A stretch of 19,017 bases of DNA from Flammeovirgaceae bacterium UBA2338 (lineage in GTDB: Bacteria; Bacteroidota; Bacteroidia; Cytophagales; Cyclobacteriaceae). Location: positions 1-19,017 of the forward strand of contig DDUM01000045.1 of NCBI GenBank assembly GCA_002344795.1, given 5' to 3'. The position numbers and the translations under genes are program-made. Positions 7,274 through 14,183 of the stretch are shown here, in pieces (position 1 is the first letter of the stretch; every line of letters begins with the position of its first letter). The notes below the pieces were generated by a model, which was not told where the DNA came from, made no database searches, and was given only the letters and a program-made list of their open reading frames with translations.

Positions 7274-8638
7274 TCAGCTATTCTGTAACAATTCAATTCC
7301 ATCCCTCAATATTTTTTGCACGTTGTGCTTGGATACATCCACAAACTCACATAAGGCCAAATCCTCCTCAATCACTTCGTAGATTCCCAATTCCTCCATC
7401 TCATCAAAATCTTCGGCCAAAATTGACTTTAATAAATGAGTAGGAAGAATATCCATTGGGGTTACACGTTCAAACACCCCGGATTGAACAAATGCTCTTG
7501 GCTCTCCATGTGTATTGGAGTCCACTTTAAACTCTTTGCCTTTTGCCAGGAATGAAAATAAGCCAATGGCCCTGTGGAAACTTACCTTACTCATAGAAGG
7601 GGCAATCCACCCCATGAATTCGTAATAATCTCCCTCAGGAATGACCGTAACGTAGTTGTCAAAAAATCCAACATAGCCATCGCTGGTTACCCTAGTTCCG
7701 GTAAGTACGTTACCAGAAATCACACGAACGTGATCACTGGTCAATCGATTGGCAATCAGATTCTTTATTGATGTACCTGTATATGTTTTATAATATTGTG
7801 GATCCTTTACCTCAGAACCTACCAGTGCGATAAGGCGTGATGCATCATGGATTCCATTAAGGAACAGCTTTCCAATTTGGATAACACCAAATGGATTGAC
7901 CGTCCACACCACATCTCCTTTATTAATGGGGTCAAGGTGATGGATCTGTACGCCTACACAACCGGTGGGATGTGGTCCGGAAAATTTGTTTAGCTCTACG
8001 CCCGATGTTTGTGAAAAAACAGATGATATTTCACTGGTTGTATGAACATTAACATGAACCAACCCATTTGTTAATTTTTTAAGGATATCAAGGCCCACTT
8101 GAAAGAACTGATCCTGTCCTTTAAAAAGTACGCTATAGTCAGGTGCCAAAGGATGAGTATCAAATGCTGAAATATGAATTGCTTTTGGCGTCACTTCAGG
8201 ATCTGCAATACACCCATAGGGGCGTTGCACAATGTTAGGCCAAACACCTGCCTCCAACATTAATTTTTTTGCCTCATCCGCCTTCAGTTTGGATAGATCG
8301 GAGGAGGAATACTTATTAAAAGTCTTGTGATCCACCTGCTTGTCAGCTAAGATCCTTATTTCCAGTAATTTACGCTTCGCACCTCTTTTTACTTCAGCAA
8401 TTTCCCCGCTTACCGGAGCAACATGCAATACGTTGGGATGCCTTTTGTCGTGAAAAAGTGGTGAACCGGCTTTTACAGTGTCTCCTTCCTTTACGAGCAC
8501 TTTTGGGATATACATACCGGGAAAATCAGTTGGTTTTACCGCGAACGTATCAGAGTGTTCAGTTTGAGTGACTTTGGGAGCAGCTTTGCCCACAAGATTG
8601 ATGTTAAAACCTTTCTTGATTCGAATGAATTTGCCCAT
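7274..8638 (-). CDS. nqrA: Na+-translocating NADH:quinone reductase subunit A
   Basis: NqrA is the peripheral cytoplasmic subunit of the sodium-pumping complex, with a fold like the RnfC and complex I flavoprotein subunits but without its own redox centre. The 454-residue protein matches the family in length and in typical segments: the N-terminal IRIKKGFNINLVGKA, the barrel-sandwich part VLVKEGDTVKAGSPLFHDK with VAPVSGEIAEV, the HPTGCVGVQIHHLDP segment and the C-terminal TPMDILPTHLLKSILAED. It is the first gene of the operon, and the ATG at 8638 lies 35 bases downstream of a convincing promoter. Confidence 0.97.
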   Translation of the reverse strand: MGKFIRIKKGFNINLVGKAAPKVTQTEHSDTFAVKPTDFPGMYIPKVLVKEGDTVKAGSPLFHDKRHPNVLHVAPVSGEIAEVKRGAKRKLLEIRILADKQVDHKTFNKYSSSDLSKLKADEAKKLMLEAGVWPNIVQRPYGCIADPEVTPKAIHISAFDTHPLAPDYSVLFKGQDQFFQVGLDILKKLTNGLVHVNVHTTSEISSVFSQTSGVELNKFSGPHPTGCVGVQIHHLDPINKGDVVWTVNPFGVIQIGKLFLNGIHDASRLIALVGSEVKDPQYYKTYTGTSIKNLIANRLTSDHVRVISGNVLTGTRVTSDGYVGFFDNYVTVIPEGDYYEFMGWIAPSMSKVSFHRAIGLFSFLAKGKEFKVDSNTHGEPRAFVQSGVFERVTPMDILPTHLLKSILAEDFDEMEELGIYEVIEEDLALCEFVDVSKHNVQKILRDGIELLQNS

Positions 8639-8672
8639 GCTTAGGTGGCAATTTATTTAGTTTAGGCCGTGG

Positions 8673-8702
8673 CAAAATTAGTAATTTAATTCATTGGACA
8701 AA
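8673..8702 (-). promoter_or_regulatory. Bacteroidota-type promoter of the nqr operon
   Basis: Read on the minus strand there is TTTG (8699-8702), an 18-base spacer, then TAATTTTG (8673-8680). This matches the Bacteroidota -33 TTTG / -7 TAnnTTTG consensus exactly. The predicted transcript would begin about 5-7 bases further on and have a leader of roughly 30 bases before the nqrA ATG. Confidence 0.75.
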
Positions 8703-8760
8703 GCCTAAAAAGATTTAAAGAATACAACAGTTTGTTAAGCGGAAAGTGGGTGAAAATTGG

Positions 8761-9444
8761 CTAGGGTTGCTGTACTATTTTGCCCGTTGCCAGTCGCACA
8801 ACCTCATCTACTTGCTCATCAATGGTAACATGTGTGGTATCTATGACAATTGCACCTTTGGGCTTTACCAGAGGGCTTACTTTTCGTGAGCTGTCATATT
8901 CATCTCGTTTCCTTAAATTCTCAATGACACTGTCCAGGTCTACTAATTCATCGCGCTCGAGCAATTCTTTTTGTCTTCTAAAGGCACGGACGAGCAGATC
9001 AGCGGTAAGAAATAGCTTTAGCTCTGCTTCGGGAAATACTACCGAGCCAATATCTCTTCCATCCATCACTATTCCCTTCTTTTTTCCCATCCTTCGTTGC
9101 TCTTCCACCATGGCATCACGCACTTCCTTGATGGCACTCACCTGGCTCACCCATTCAGATACCTTCATCTTTCTGATTTTCCTCTCCACATTCAGTCCGT
9201 TAAGATACGTTTCCGTTATTCCCTGCGGATTGATTTTAAAACTCACCTTTAACTTGGAAAGGGCGCGGTTTACTTCTTTGGGATTGGTGATTGCAACATG
9301 GTGTTCCAAAAAGTAAACCGTTACCGCACGGTACATGGCTCCTGAGTCTACATAAAAGTAACCCAGTATTTTAGCAACCTCTTTTGCGGTGGTGCTTTTA
9401 CCACAAGCAGAATGACCATCAATGGCTACAATTATCTTTCGCAT
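8761..9444 (-). CDS. cmk: Cytidylate kinase (CMP/dCMP kinase)
   Basis: Cmk phosphorylates CMP and dCMP with ATP to the diphosphates in pyrimidine salvage and supply. The 227-residue protein (ATG at 9444; a TTG at 9453 is a poorer choice because it overlaps the preceding small gene) begins MRKIIVAIDG. It has the P-loop GHSACGKS at residues 10-17, then YVDSGAMYRAVT, the substrate-binding segment VVMDGRDIGSVVFPEA-like (here IVMDGRDIGSVVFPEA) and the lid arginines in ERDELVDL and RKRDEYDSSRKVSPL. The closing IDTT followed by a helical tail is typical. It lies 2 bases downstream of a 47-codon lipoprotein gene, so the two are very likely cotranscribed. Confidence 0.97.
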   Translation of the reverse strand: MRKIIVAIDGHSACGKSTTAKEVAKILGYFYVDSGAMYRAVTVYFLEHHVAITNPKEVNRALSKLKVSFKINPQGITETYLNGLNVERKIRKMKVSEWVSQVSAIKEVRDAMVEEQRRMGKKKGIVMDGRDIGSVVFPEAELKLFLTADLLVRAFRRQKELLERDELVDLDSVIENLRKRDEYDSSRKVSPLVKPKGAIVIDTTHVTIDEQVDEVVRLATGKIVQQP

Positions 9445-9446
9445 AG

Positions 9447-9590
9447 CTAACAATCTTTAAGTGGACAAGGAATGGGTTTACCTCTTTTTAATTTTTTATG
9501 CTTATGTGTATGGGACGATGATGCGCACGAAACCAGAAAGGCCAGCACCATAATTATTGCTATTGTTTTTATTGAACGAAGTACTTTCAT
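9447..9590 (-). CDS. Small 47-residue lipoprotein upstream of cmk
   Basis: The ATG at 9590 opens 47 codons ending in TAG at 9447. The first 22 residues (MKVLRSIKTIAIIMVLAFLV then SC) form a lipoprotein signal peptide: basic N-terminus, hydrophobic core and lipobox LVSC with C22. The mature part would be only 26 residues: a Ser/His/Lys-rich stretch (ASSSHTHKHKKLKR) and the ending GKPIPCPLKDC with two cysteines five residues apart. The stop is 2 bases from the cmk ATG, which suggests coupling. I do not recognise a named family. The His- and Cys-rich mature part suggests metal binding or disulfide formation, but that is speculation. Confidence 0.7.
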   Translation of the reverse strand: MKVLRSIKTIAIIMVLAFLVSCASSSHTHKHKKLKRGKPIPCPLKDC

Positions 9591-9649
9591 GTGTTAATAA
9601 TTATTTTTAGTTGCTACCCGCATTATACTACATAATATAGAGTAGCCTG

Positions 9650-10336
9650 TTATTTAATCTCTTTCTCGTAGCTCATTCTAAACCCAATCTTATGACCTGC
9701 CCCCAACTCGCTGGTCTTTTCCAGCTTTTGATGGAGGGTAATGAACCTAACCTGAGGAAACGGTGGTGCCATCAGGTCGTTTTCAATTGCTGTAGTGAGG
9801 GAGTGTTGTACAATTGTGTTCAGGTCATTTGCGGTTATCGATTGGGATGATATTTGTTTGAATAAGGAACCCAGTCTACCCTCACCCTCTACCAGAAAAC
9901 GATTCTCGTGGTTAATCAGTATACGTGCCACCAAATACCCAGGATCGTTTACCCTGTTGTACCGTATTGAGTCAGCCATAAAATTATAAACCATAATCTG
10001 CCCAAAATACCTGTTGATTTCATTTTCCTTGCAGTAGGGCACCTGCATCGCCAGGTGACTCTCTTCAAAGGTGACAATATTAGTATGCAAAACAAAGATT
10101 AAGAGGTCGCCTGCCAGCTTCACCTGAAACTCATGCTCATTGACTTCTATGAAGTCTACGGTAACACCATCCTCCTGCATTTTCAACTGCCTGCTCAAGC
10201 TGTCAACAATTCTTTTTGATTTATTGGCCAAGACATCAAACGCACCCAACAGATTTTTATAAGTAATCTGCTTGGCCTCCGACTTATTCTCTAAAATAGT
10301 GCGGATATGAGTCAATGGATCTTGTTGCTGACTCAT
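9650..10336 (-). CDS. Conserved-looking cytoplasmic protein, function unknown
   Basis: The 228-residue protein (ATG at 10336) has no signal peptide or membrane helix. The N-terminal third (MSQQQDPLTHIRTILENKSEAKQ cut at that point, then an AFDVLANKSKRIVDSLSRQL segment) looks helical. The middle looks like mixed beta strands (VDFIEVNEHEFQVKLAGDLLIFVLHTN) and ends in a segment with YFGQIMVYNFMADSIRYNRVNDPGYLVARI. I do not recognise a catalytic motif. The well-ordered amphipathic pattern and lack of low complexity argue for a real gene. It lies 59 bases upstream of the small lipoprotein gene and divergent from the Lys-rich protein gene at 10384, across a 47-base gap. Confidence 0.75.
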   Translation of the reverse strand: MSQQQDPLTHIRTILENKSEAKQITYKNLLGAFDVLANKSKRIVDSLSRQLKMQEDGVTVDFIEVNEHEFQVKLAGDLLIFVLHTNIVTFEESHLAMQVPYCKENEINRYFGQIMVYNFMADSIRYNRVNDPGYLVARILINHENRFLVEGEGRLGSLFKQISSQSITANDLNTIVQHSLTTAIENDLMAPPFPQVRFITLHQKLEKTSELGAGHKIGFRMSYEKEIK

Positions 10337-10383
10337 GGTAATTTACTTAAGTTTGAACAGGCCATGCCTTAAAATTACACCCT

Positions 10384-10758
10384 ATGGAAAAGAAGAAAGA
10401 AGGAAATGCAGAAAAGTTTTTTAAAGATTTTGGTAAAAAGGTGGATCAATTTGTGGTTGAATTGAACGAAGCCAATGACCGGTTAAAGAAAGATTTTGAG
10501 GGTAAGTTTGAAGACCTCAAAAAGGCAAAAGAAAACCTCAAGAAAGAGGTCAAGAACAAGAAGCGATGGAATGAAGTGGAACAATCATTGAAAAAAGCTG
10601 GAAACGAATTAGAGAATGCTTTCAAGGCTGCCTTTCAGAAACAAACGAAAAAGAAAACCAAGACTAAGTCAGACACTAAGGCTAAAACAAAGGATAGTGC
10701 GCAACCCAAGGCGAAAACAAAAGCCAGTAAGGCGAAGAAGAAAAGTAGTAAGAAGTGA
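10384..10758 (+). CDS. Lysine-rich coiled-coil protein with histone H1-like tail
   Basis: The 124-residue protein has two parts. Residues 1-87 are highly charged with heptad-like spacing of hydrophobics (FFKDFGKKVDQFVVELNEA, then FEDLKKAKENL and WNEVEQSLKKAGNEL), so they should form a coiled coil or helical hairpin. Residues 88-124 are a disordered tail of Lys, Ala, Thr and Ser (repeats like KTKTKSDTKAKTK and KASKAKKKSSKK), similar in composition to histone H1 and to bacterial H1-like DNA-binding proteins. Nucleic-acid binding is therefore likely but inferred from composition only. The gene stands alone on the + strand, with divergent and convergent neighbours. Confidence 0.75.
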   Translation: MEKKKEGNAEKFFKDFGKKVDQFVVELNEANDRLKKDFEGKFEDLKKAKENLKKEVKNKKRWNEVEQSLKKAGNELENAFKAAFQKQTKKKTKTKSDTKAKTKDSAQPKAKTKASKAKKKSSKK

Positions 10759-10768
10759 GTAAATAATA

Positions 10769-10808
10769 AGCATCAAGAAGCAAGACGTGATTCCTACCTC
10801 TTGATGCT
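10769..10808. terminator. Hairpin between converging genes
   Basis: A perfect 10-bp inverted repeat AGCATCAAGA / TCTTGATGCT with a 20-base loop lies between the stop codons of the Lys-rich protein gene (+) and the MATE gene (-). Neither side has a strong T-run (TTATTATTT on the minus strand is the better one). It is probably a shared terminator, but an imperfect one. Confidence 0.55.
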
Positions 10809-10819
10809 ATACCGCTTCA

Positions 10820-12226
10820 TCAGATTTTAACCAATTTCCATTTTCCTTTTCTAAAAATAATTATCCCTGCTATGGTAAGGGCAGATTCAGCAATGGGAAT
10901 GGCTGCAAATACACCTATCGGACCAAAGTCAAGTTGTATGGCCAACACATAGGCCAGAGGAATCTGAAGAAACCAAAAGGCAAACAGGTTCAACACGGTG
11001 GGTGTTCTTGTGTCTCCGGCACCATTGAAGGATTGCGCTATCACCATTCCATATCCATAAAAGATATAGCCCAGTGCTATGATCTGTAAACATCGTTGAC
11101 CATAGTAAACTACATCTTCGTCAGCAGTAAAAACCTGAAGTATGTTCTTAGCAAACAACAAGAACACCACCATTACAACTGTAAGGAATATCATATTATA
11201 GAAACCTGTTTTCCACACAGATTGCTCTGCGCGCTCCGGTTGCTCGGCTCCCAGATTTTGACCCACCAGCGTAGCGGATGCATTGGACATTCCCCAGGAG
11301 GGTAAAATGGTAAACATGATCACCCTAATGGCAATGGTATAACCCGCCAGCGCGGCACTACCAAATCCTGCCATGATCTTTACCAGGAATATCCAACTGG
11401 CAGACGCGATCAAAAACTGACTGGTACCACCAATGGAAACTTTTAATAGCCGACCGATGATCGACCAGTTGATGGCCAGGGGAGCCTGATGAATTTTTAA
11501 AATACCTTTTCCACGGATGAGGTATACAATCTGGTAAACAACACCAGCCGTGCGACCTATATTAGTTGCTATGGCAGCACCCTCCACGCCCATCTCGGGA
11601 ATAAACGCAAACCCGAAGATAAACATCGGGTCGATGATGATGTTGATGATATTGGCAAACCACAAAGAACGCATTGCCACCGCTGCATTTCCAGCTCCGC
11701 GGAATACAGCGTTGATCAAGAACAAAAGCATAACACTAAAGTTTCCTGCAAACATCCATCGGGTGTATCCGGAACCCGTGGCGATTATTTCTTCAGACGC
11801 ACCCATCAAAATGAGTATGTCTTTATAGAAAAAGAAGCCAACAACACCAATGATAAATGCTACTGTAAAGCCAACGTAAATGGACTGTAAGGCAGCCTCC
11901 GCTGCACCCTTTGTGTTTTTTTCTCCAATGCGTCTGGCCACCATAGCGGTAGCGCCCATACTTAACCCAATGGCAATGGAGTATACAATCGTGAGTACCG
12001 ATTCTGTTAGACCTACTACAGCCACTGCATTGCTGTCGTTGAGGCGGCTTACATAAAATATGTCTACCACCGCAAACAAGGACTCCATGGCCATTTCCAA
12101 AATCATTGGAATGGAAAGCATGAAGATGGCCTTGTTGAGACTGCCCTCTGTGAAGTTTTGTTCATCTCCACGAATGGCCTGCTTGAATAATTGAAATATA
12201 GAAGTTGATTTTGCTAAACCTCGCAT
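10820..12226 (-). CDS. MATE family multidrug efflux transporter
   Basis: MATE proteins are cytoplasmic-membrane antiporters that expel cationic drugs, dyes or metabolites in exchange for Na+ or H+. The 468-residue protein has twelve hydrophobic segments in two similar halves, and the family hallmarks near the start of each half: SIPMILEMAMESLFAVVDIFYVSRL with AVAVVGLTES, and later VSIGGTSQFLIASASWIFLVKIMA with LVGQNLGAEQPERAEQSVWK. The repeated MGATAMVARRIGEKNTKGAAEA segment is also typical. About 30 residues precede the first membrane helix. The gene is preceded by a structured leader with a 20-codon open frame (12284-12346), suggesting inducible expression. Substrate cannot be read from sequence. 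Confidence 0.95.
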   Translation of the reverse strand: MRGLAKSTSIFQLFKQAIRGDEQNFTEGSLNKAIFMLSIPMILEMAMESLFAVVDIFYVSRLNDSNAVAVVGLTESVLTIVYSIAIGLSMGATAMVARRIGEKNTKGAAEAALQSIYVGFTVAFIIGVVGFFFYKDILILMGASEEIIATGSGYTRWMFAGNFSVMLLFLINAVFRGAGNAAVAMRSLWFANIINIIIDPMFIFGFAFIPEMGVEGAAIATNIGRTAGVVYQIVYLIRGKGILKIHQAPLAINWSIIGRLLKVSIGGTSQFLIASASWIFLVKIMAGFGSAALAGYTIAIRVIMFTILPSWGMSNASATLVGQNLGAEQPERAEQSVWKTGFYNMIFLTVVMVVFLLFAKNILQVFTADEDVVYYGQRCLQIIALGYIFYGYGMVIAQSFNGAGDTRTPTVLNLFAFWFLQIPLAYVLAIQLDFGPIGVFAAIPIAESALTIAGIIIFRKGKWKLVKI

Positions 12227-12254
12227 GATAAATTATGAATAAGAATGAAAGATG

Positions 12255-12328
12255 GATCTCTGAGAGATCAGAAATTAGATGGTCTATAGAGACCGCAGAG
12301 AACCGGCCAGCCCCGGTAGGCAGCCGGT
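12255..12328 (-). promoter_or_regulatory. Structured mRNA leader of the MATE gene with alternative hairpins
   Basis: Read in the transcript direction there are three hairpins: ACCGGC / GCCGGT (12323-12328 with 12302-12307), GGTCT / AGACC with a 4-base loop (12290-12294 with 12281-12285), and GATCTC / GAGATC with a 3-base loop (12264-12269 with 12255-12260). The segment TCTCTG at 12296-12301 can instead pair with CAGAGA at 12257-12262, which would exclude the third hairpin. The first two hairpins overlap a 20-codon leader frame. There is no T-run, so translational or Rho-linked control is likelier than intrinsic attenuation. Confidence 0.5.
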
Positions 12329-12346
12329 GAGTATTACCAGCTTCAT
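12284..12346 (-). CDS. Putative 20-residue leader peptide upstream of the MATE gene
   Basis: ATG at 12344-12346 opens the frame MKLVILTGCLPGLAGSLRSL ending in TAG at 12284, 57 bases before the MATE start. The peptide is short, starts Met-Lys and is hydrophobic, as many regulatory nascent peptides are. Codons 7-8 and 14-15 form the two arms of a GC-rich hairpin. Codons 16-17 (TCTCTG) can pair with a downstream segment, so ribosome position could decide which hairpin forms. Efflux and resistance genes are often controlled by such leader peptides, but whether this one is translated is unproven; the GC-rich hairpin alone might explain the sequence constraint. Confidence 0.45.
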   Translation of the reverse strand: MKLVILTGCLPGLAGSLRSL

Positions 12347-12494
12347 ATTCGTAAGTGTTTAGCGTTTTGTCAGAACGAGGGCGAAGATGGGGAAAAACCC
12401 CCAGATAATGGAAATGTTTTTTATAAAATTTATGTCAAAGTGATAAAAAATATCTTCACCAGTTTATAACTCTCTGATTTTCTGGGTAAAACGC

Positions 12495-12656
12495 CTAGTT
12501 TTCCTTTTCTTCTCCGGGCTTCACCAGAATGGGTTTTACCTCTTTCTGATCCTCCTTTTTGTTGGTCATCATGCCAACCATTATTACCAGGGCAGTGAGT
12601 ACAATTACCTGGTGTAATTGCGAGAATCCAGGAGCAAAGTTCAGTCCACCCTGAAC
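12495..12656 (-). pseudogene. Open frame with one membrane helix and charged tail; possible C-terminal remnant or small membrane protein
   Basis: Between the epimerase stop and the MATE leader, a 53-codon frame reads as a hydrophobic segment (HQVIVLTALVIMVGMM) followed by a charged tail (TNKKEDQKEVKP, ending KPGEEKEN and TAG). It has no ATG, GTG or TTG before the membrane segment; the first ATG (12579-12581) lies within it. The pattern looks like the last helix and tail of a polytopic membrane protein. In other genomes aldose epimerase genes often neighbour sugar transporters, so a decayed transporter is one explanation. A small protein with a CTG start is another. The frame overlaps the last bases of the epimerase gene. 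Confidence 0.3.
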
Positions 12657-13675
12657 CTATAGGCCGTGCGCTGAATGTATTTATCTCTCGTCCTAAGTAC
12701 AGTAGACGGAAATTCAGACTGGTTAGGAGAATCAGGAAAGTGTTGTGCCTCCAGACATAGGGCGGAACGATAGGGATAGGCTTTCCCCCCTTTGCCTTTG
12801 ATGGTATCGTTGAGGTTGTTGCTGCTATAGAATTGCAGACCTGGTTCGGTAGTCCACACTTCCATGACTCTGCCCGAGGTGGGTTCTTTTACTACAGCTG
12901 CCTTTGCGTATGCTTCCTTTTTTTTCAGTACCCAGTTGTGGTCATAGCCATTGCCAATTTTCAGTTGAATATCTTTTTCGTGGATATGTTCTCTGATGGG
13001 TTTTGCTGTTCTAAAATCAAAAGGCGTACCCCCTACCGGGATGAGATTACCTGTAGGAATGAGTGTATCATCTATTTCGGTGATGCTATCCGCATTGATC
13101 ATCAGTTCATGATCCAGGATATCACCTGCCCCCTCACCGGCCAGATTGAAAAAGGAGTGATGGGAAAGGTTGATCACTGTAGGTTTAGAGGTAACGGCCT
13201 CATAGTCTATGACAAAACTATTTTTGTTGGTAAGCGTGTAGGTCATCTTTACAGTAAGCTTGCCTGGAAATCCTTCTTCGCCCTCTGGGCTTTCGTAGGT
13301 AAGCCGCAGGGCTTTTCCCTCCTCCACCTCCAAAGGAGTAACCTGCCAGAGAACGTTGTGAAAACCTCCGGGTCCACCGTGCAGGGAATTGGGGCCATTG
13401 TTTTTGGCCAGTTGGTATTCGTGGCCATCCAATGAGAATTTGCCATTCGCGATGCGGTTGGCAAAGCGCCCGATGGCAGCACCGAAGTATTTTTTACCTG
13501 CGAGGTATTCTTCCGGGGTATCGTAGCCCAGCACTACATCTGCCAGTACGCCATTTCTATCAGGTACCCAGAAAGACATGACCCTTGCCCCATAGTTGGT
13601 AATGGTGAGTTTAGCGCCTGCATCGTTTTGCAGGGTGAATGTTTTAAGATCGGAGGGTGAAATGGCATTGCTCAT
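12641..13675 (-). CDS. galM: Aldose 1-epimerase (mutarotase)
   Basis: GalM interconverts alpha and beta anomers of galactose, glucose and related sugars, feeding the Leloir pathway. From the ATG at 13675 the protein has 344 residues, the normal length. The frame stays open upstream to a TTG at 13783, but that extension runs through a repeated palindrome and has no family similarity. Family features include GRFANRIANGKF, NNGPNSLHGGPGGFHNVLW with a substrate-binding His, SHHSFFNLAGEG with the catalytic His region, and LCLEAQHFPDSPN with the catalytic Glu. No signal peptide is present with the chosen start, so it should be cytoplasmic. Confidence 0.95.
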   Translation of the reverse strand: MSNAISPSDLKTFTLQNDAGAKLTITNYGARVMSFWVPDRNGVLADVVLGYDTPEEYLAGKKYFGAAIGRFANRIANGKFSLDGHEYQLAKNNGPNSLHGGPGGFHNVLWQVTPLEVEEGKALRLTYESPEGEEGFPGKLTVKMTYTLTNKNSFVIDYEAVTSKPTVINLSHHSFFNLAGEGAGDILDHELMINADSITEIDDTLIPTGNLIPVGGTPFDFRTAKPIREHIHEKDIQLKIGNGYDHNWVLKKKEAYAKAAVVKEPTSGRVMEVWTTEPGLQFYSSNNLNDTIKGKGGKAYPYRSALCLEAQHFPDSPNQSEFPSTVLRTRDKYIQRTAYRFRVD

Positions 13676-13761
13676 ATTTTCATATAACGGCAATAGGGCA
13701 GGTTGGGTTAGAAATGGAAGGGGGTTTTTGTGGAAATATTGTCGTTGAGCACGGAATAGAT

Positions 13762-13808
13762 ACCTCACCCCGTCCCTCTCCAAAGGAGAGGGAGTAGTAC
13801 GAACTACT
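13762..13808. repeat. Dispersed-type palindromic repeat upstream of galM
   Basis: CCTCACCCCG leads into a 9-bp perfect stem TCCCTCTCC / GGAGAGGGA with an AAA loop (13773-13793), immediately followed by AGTAGT / ACTACT with a 4-base loop (13793-13808). From memory, the motif CCTCACCCC...CCCTCTCC-AAA-GGAGAGGG recurs between genes in many bacterial genomes. Only one copy is in this window, so its repeat status rests on that recollection. Confidence 0.55.
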
Positions 13809-13871
13809 TTTGAAATACTTCCTCATCACCAACGCACGTCAATCCCGATAACGAACCATCATTACTGTTCT

Positions 13872-13891
13872 GTCAGGTCGGAAGACCTGAC
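13872..13891. repeat. Perfect 8-bp palindrome in the gene-poor stretch
   Basis: GTCAGGTC / GACCTGAC with a GGAA loop. On the + strand a run of eight T follows about 15 bases later, too far for a standard terminator. It lies 64 bases from the previous palindrome and may be another dispersed repeat unit. Confidence 0.5.
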
Positions 13892-14026
13892 CTCACTATA
13901 ATGGTTTTTTTTATTTTAGTTAAATAGTTTTTTTTACTATTATACTATATCAGAATTGGGCAAAAAATGAAAGATTAGGAGACGGTTTTCTTTGTTAAAG
14001 AGAGGCTACCGAGATTAAATAGGAAC

Positions 14027-14179
14027 TTTGTTGCCCTTATTCATCCACTTTAAAATAATAAAAGCGCTGAATTTATTCAATTCAGGGCTTTTTGAGGTCC
14101 AAATTCGATCCTAGTTATTTTATTTTAACTCGTTATGCGATGGCACGATAAGATAGCGGGATTTAAAAAGGGCAACAAA
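14027..14179. repeat. 12-bp perfect inverted repeat bracketing 129 bp
   Basis: TTTGTTGCCCTT at 14027-14038 and its exact reverse complement AAGGGCAACAAA at 14168-14179 enclose the terminator. No target-site duplication is visible at the outer edges (aggaac versus aatttt). It could be a long stem in the 3' untranslated region or the ends of a small degenerate mobile element; neither is established. Confidence 0.4.
14060..14092 (-). terminator. Terminator downstream of the coiled-coil exported protein
   Basis: A 13-bp stem with one mismatch (arms 14060-14072 and 14080-14092) and a 7-base loop. On the minus strand it is followed by TTATTATTTTAAA. It lies 92 bases after the stop codon at 14184 and is a reasonable end for that minus-strand transcript. 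On the + strand the arm ends in TTTTTG, so it could act both ways. Confidence 0.65.
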
Positions 14180-14183
14180 AATT

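Larger units (their letters stand above)
13809..14183. other. Gene-free stretch between galM and the coiled-coil exported protein
   Basis: I see no credible coding sequence on either strand. The stretch holds the palindrome at 13872-13891, an AT-rich tract (13902-13950) with a small hairpin AATAGT-T7-ACTATT at 13923-13941, a 12-bp inverted repeat at 14027-14038 and 14168-14179, and a terminator at 14060-14092. Confidence 0.6.

Noticed and set aside
8780..9316. A long open frame on the + strand opposite cmk (and a similar one at 12833-13435 opposite galM)
   Set aside because: Both are antisense to well-identified enzymes and their predicted products are Ser/Cys-rich or otherwise unlike real proteins; they are codon shadows.
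12389..12401. GGGG-AAAAA-CCCC hairpin as a terminator
   Set aside because: Only four base pairs and no T-run on either side; at most a minor element of the MATE leader.
13676..13783. N-terminal extension of galM from a TTG codon
   Set aside because: The added residues come from a palindromic repeat and AT-rich leader, while the ATG at 13675 gives a family-length protein.
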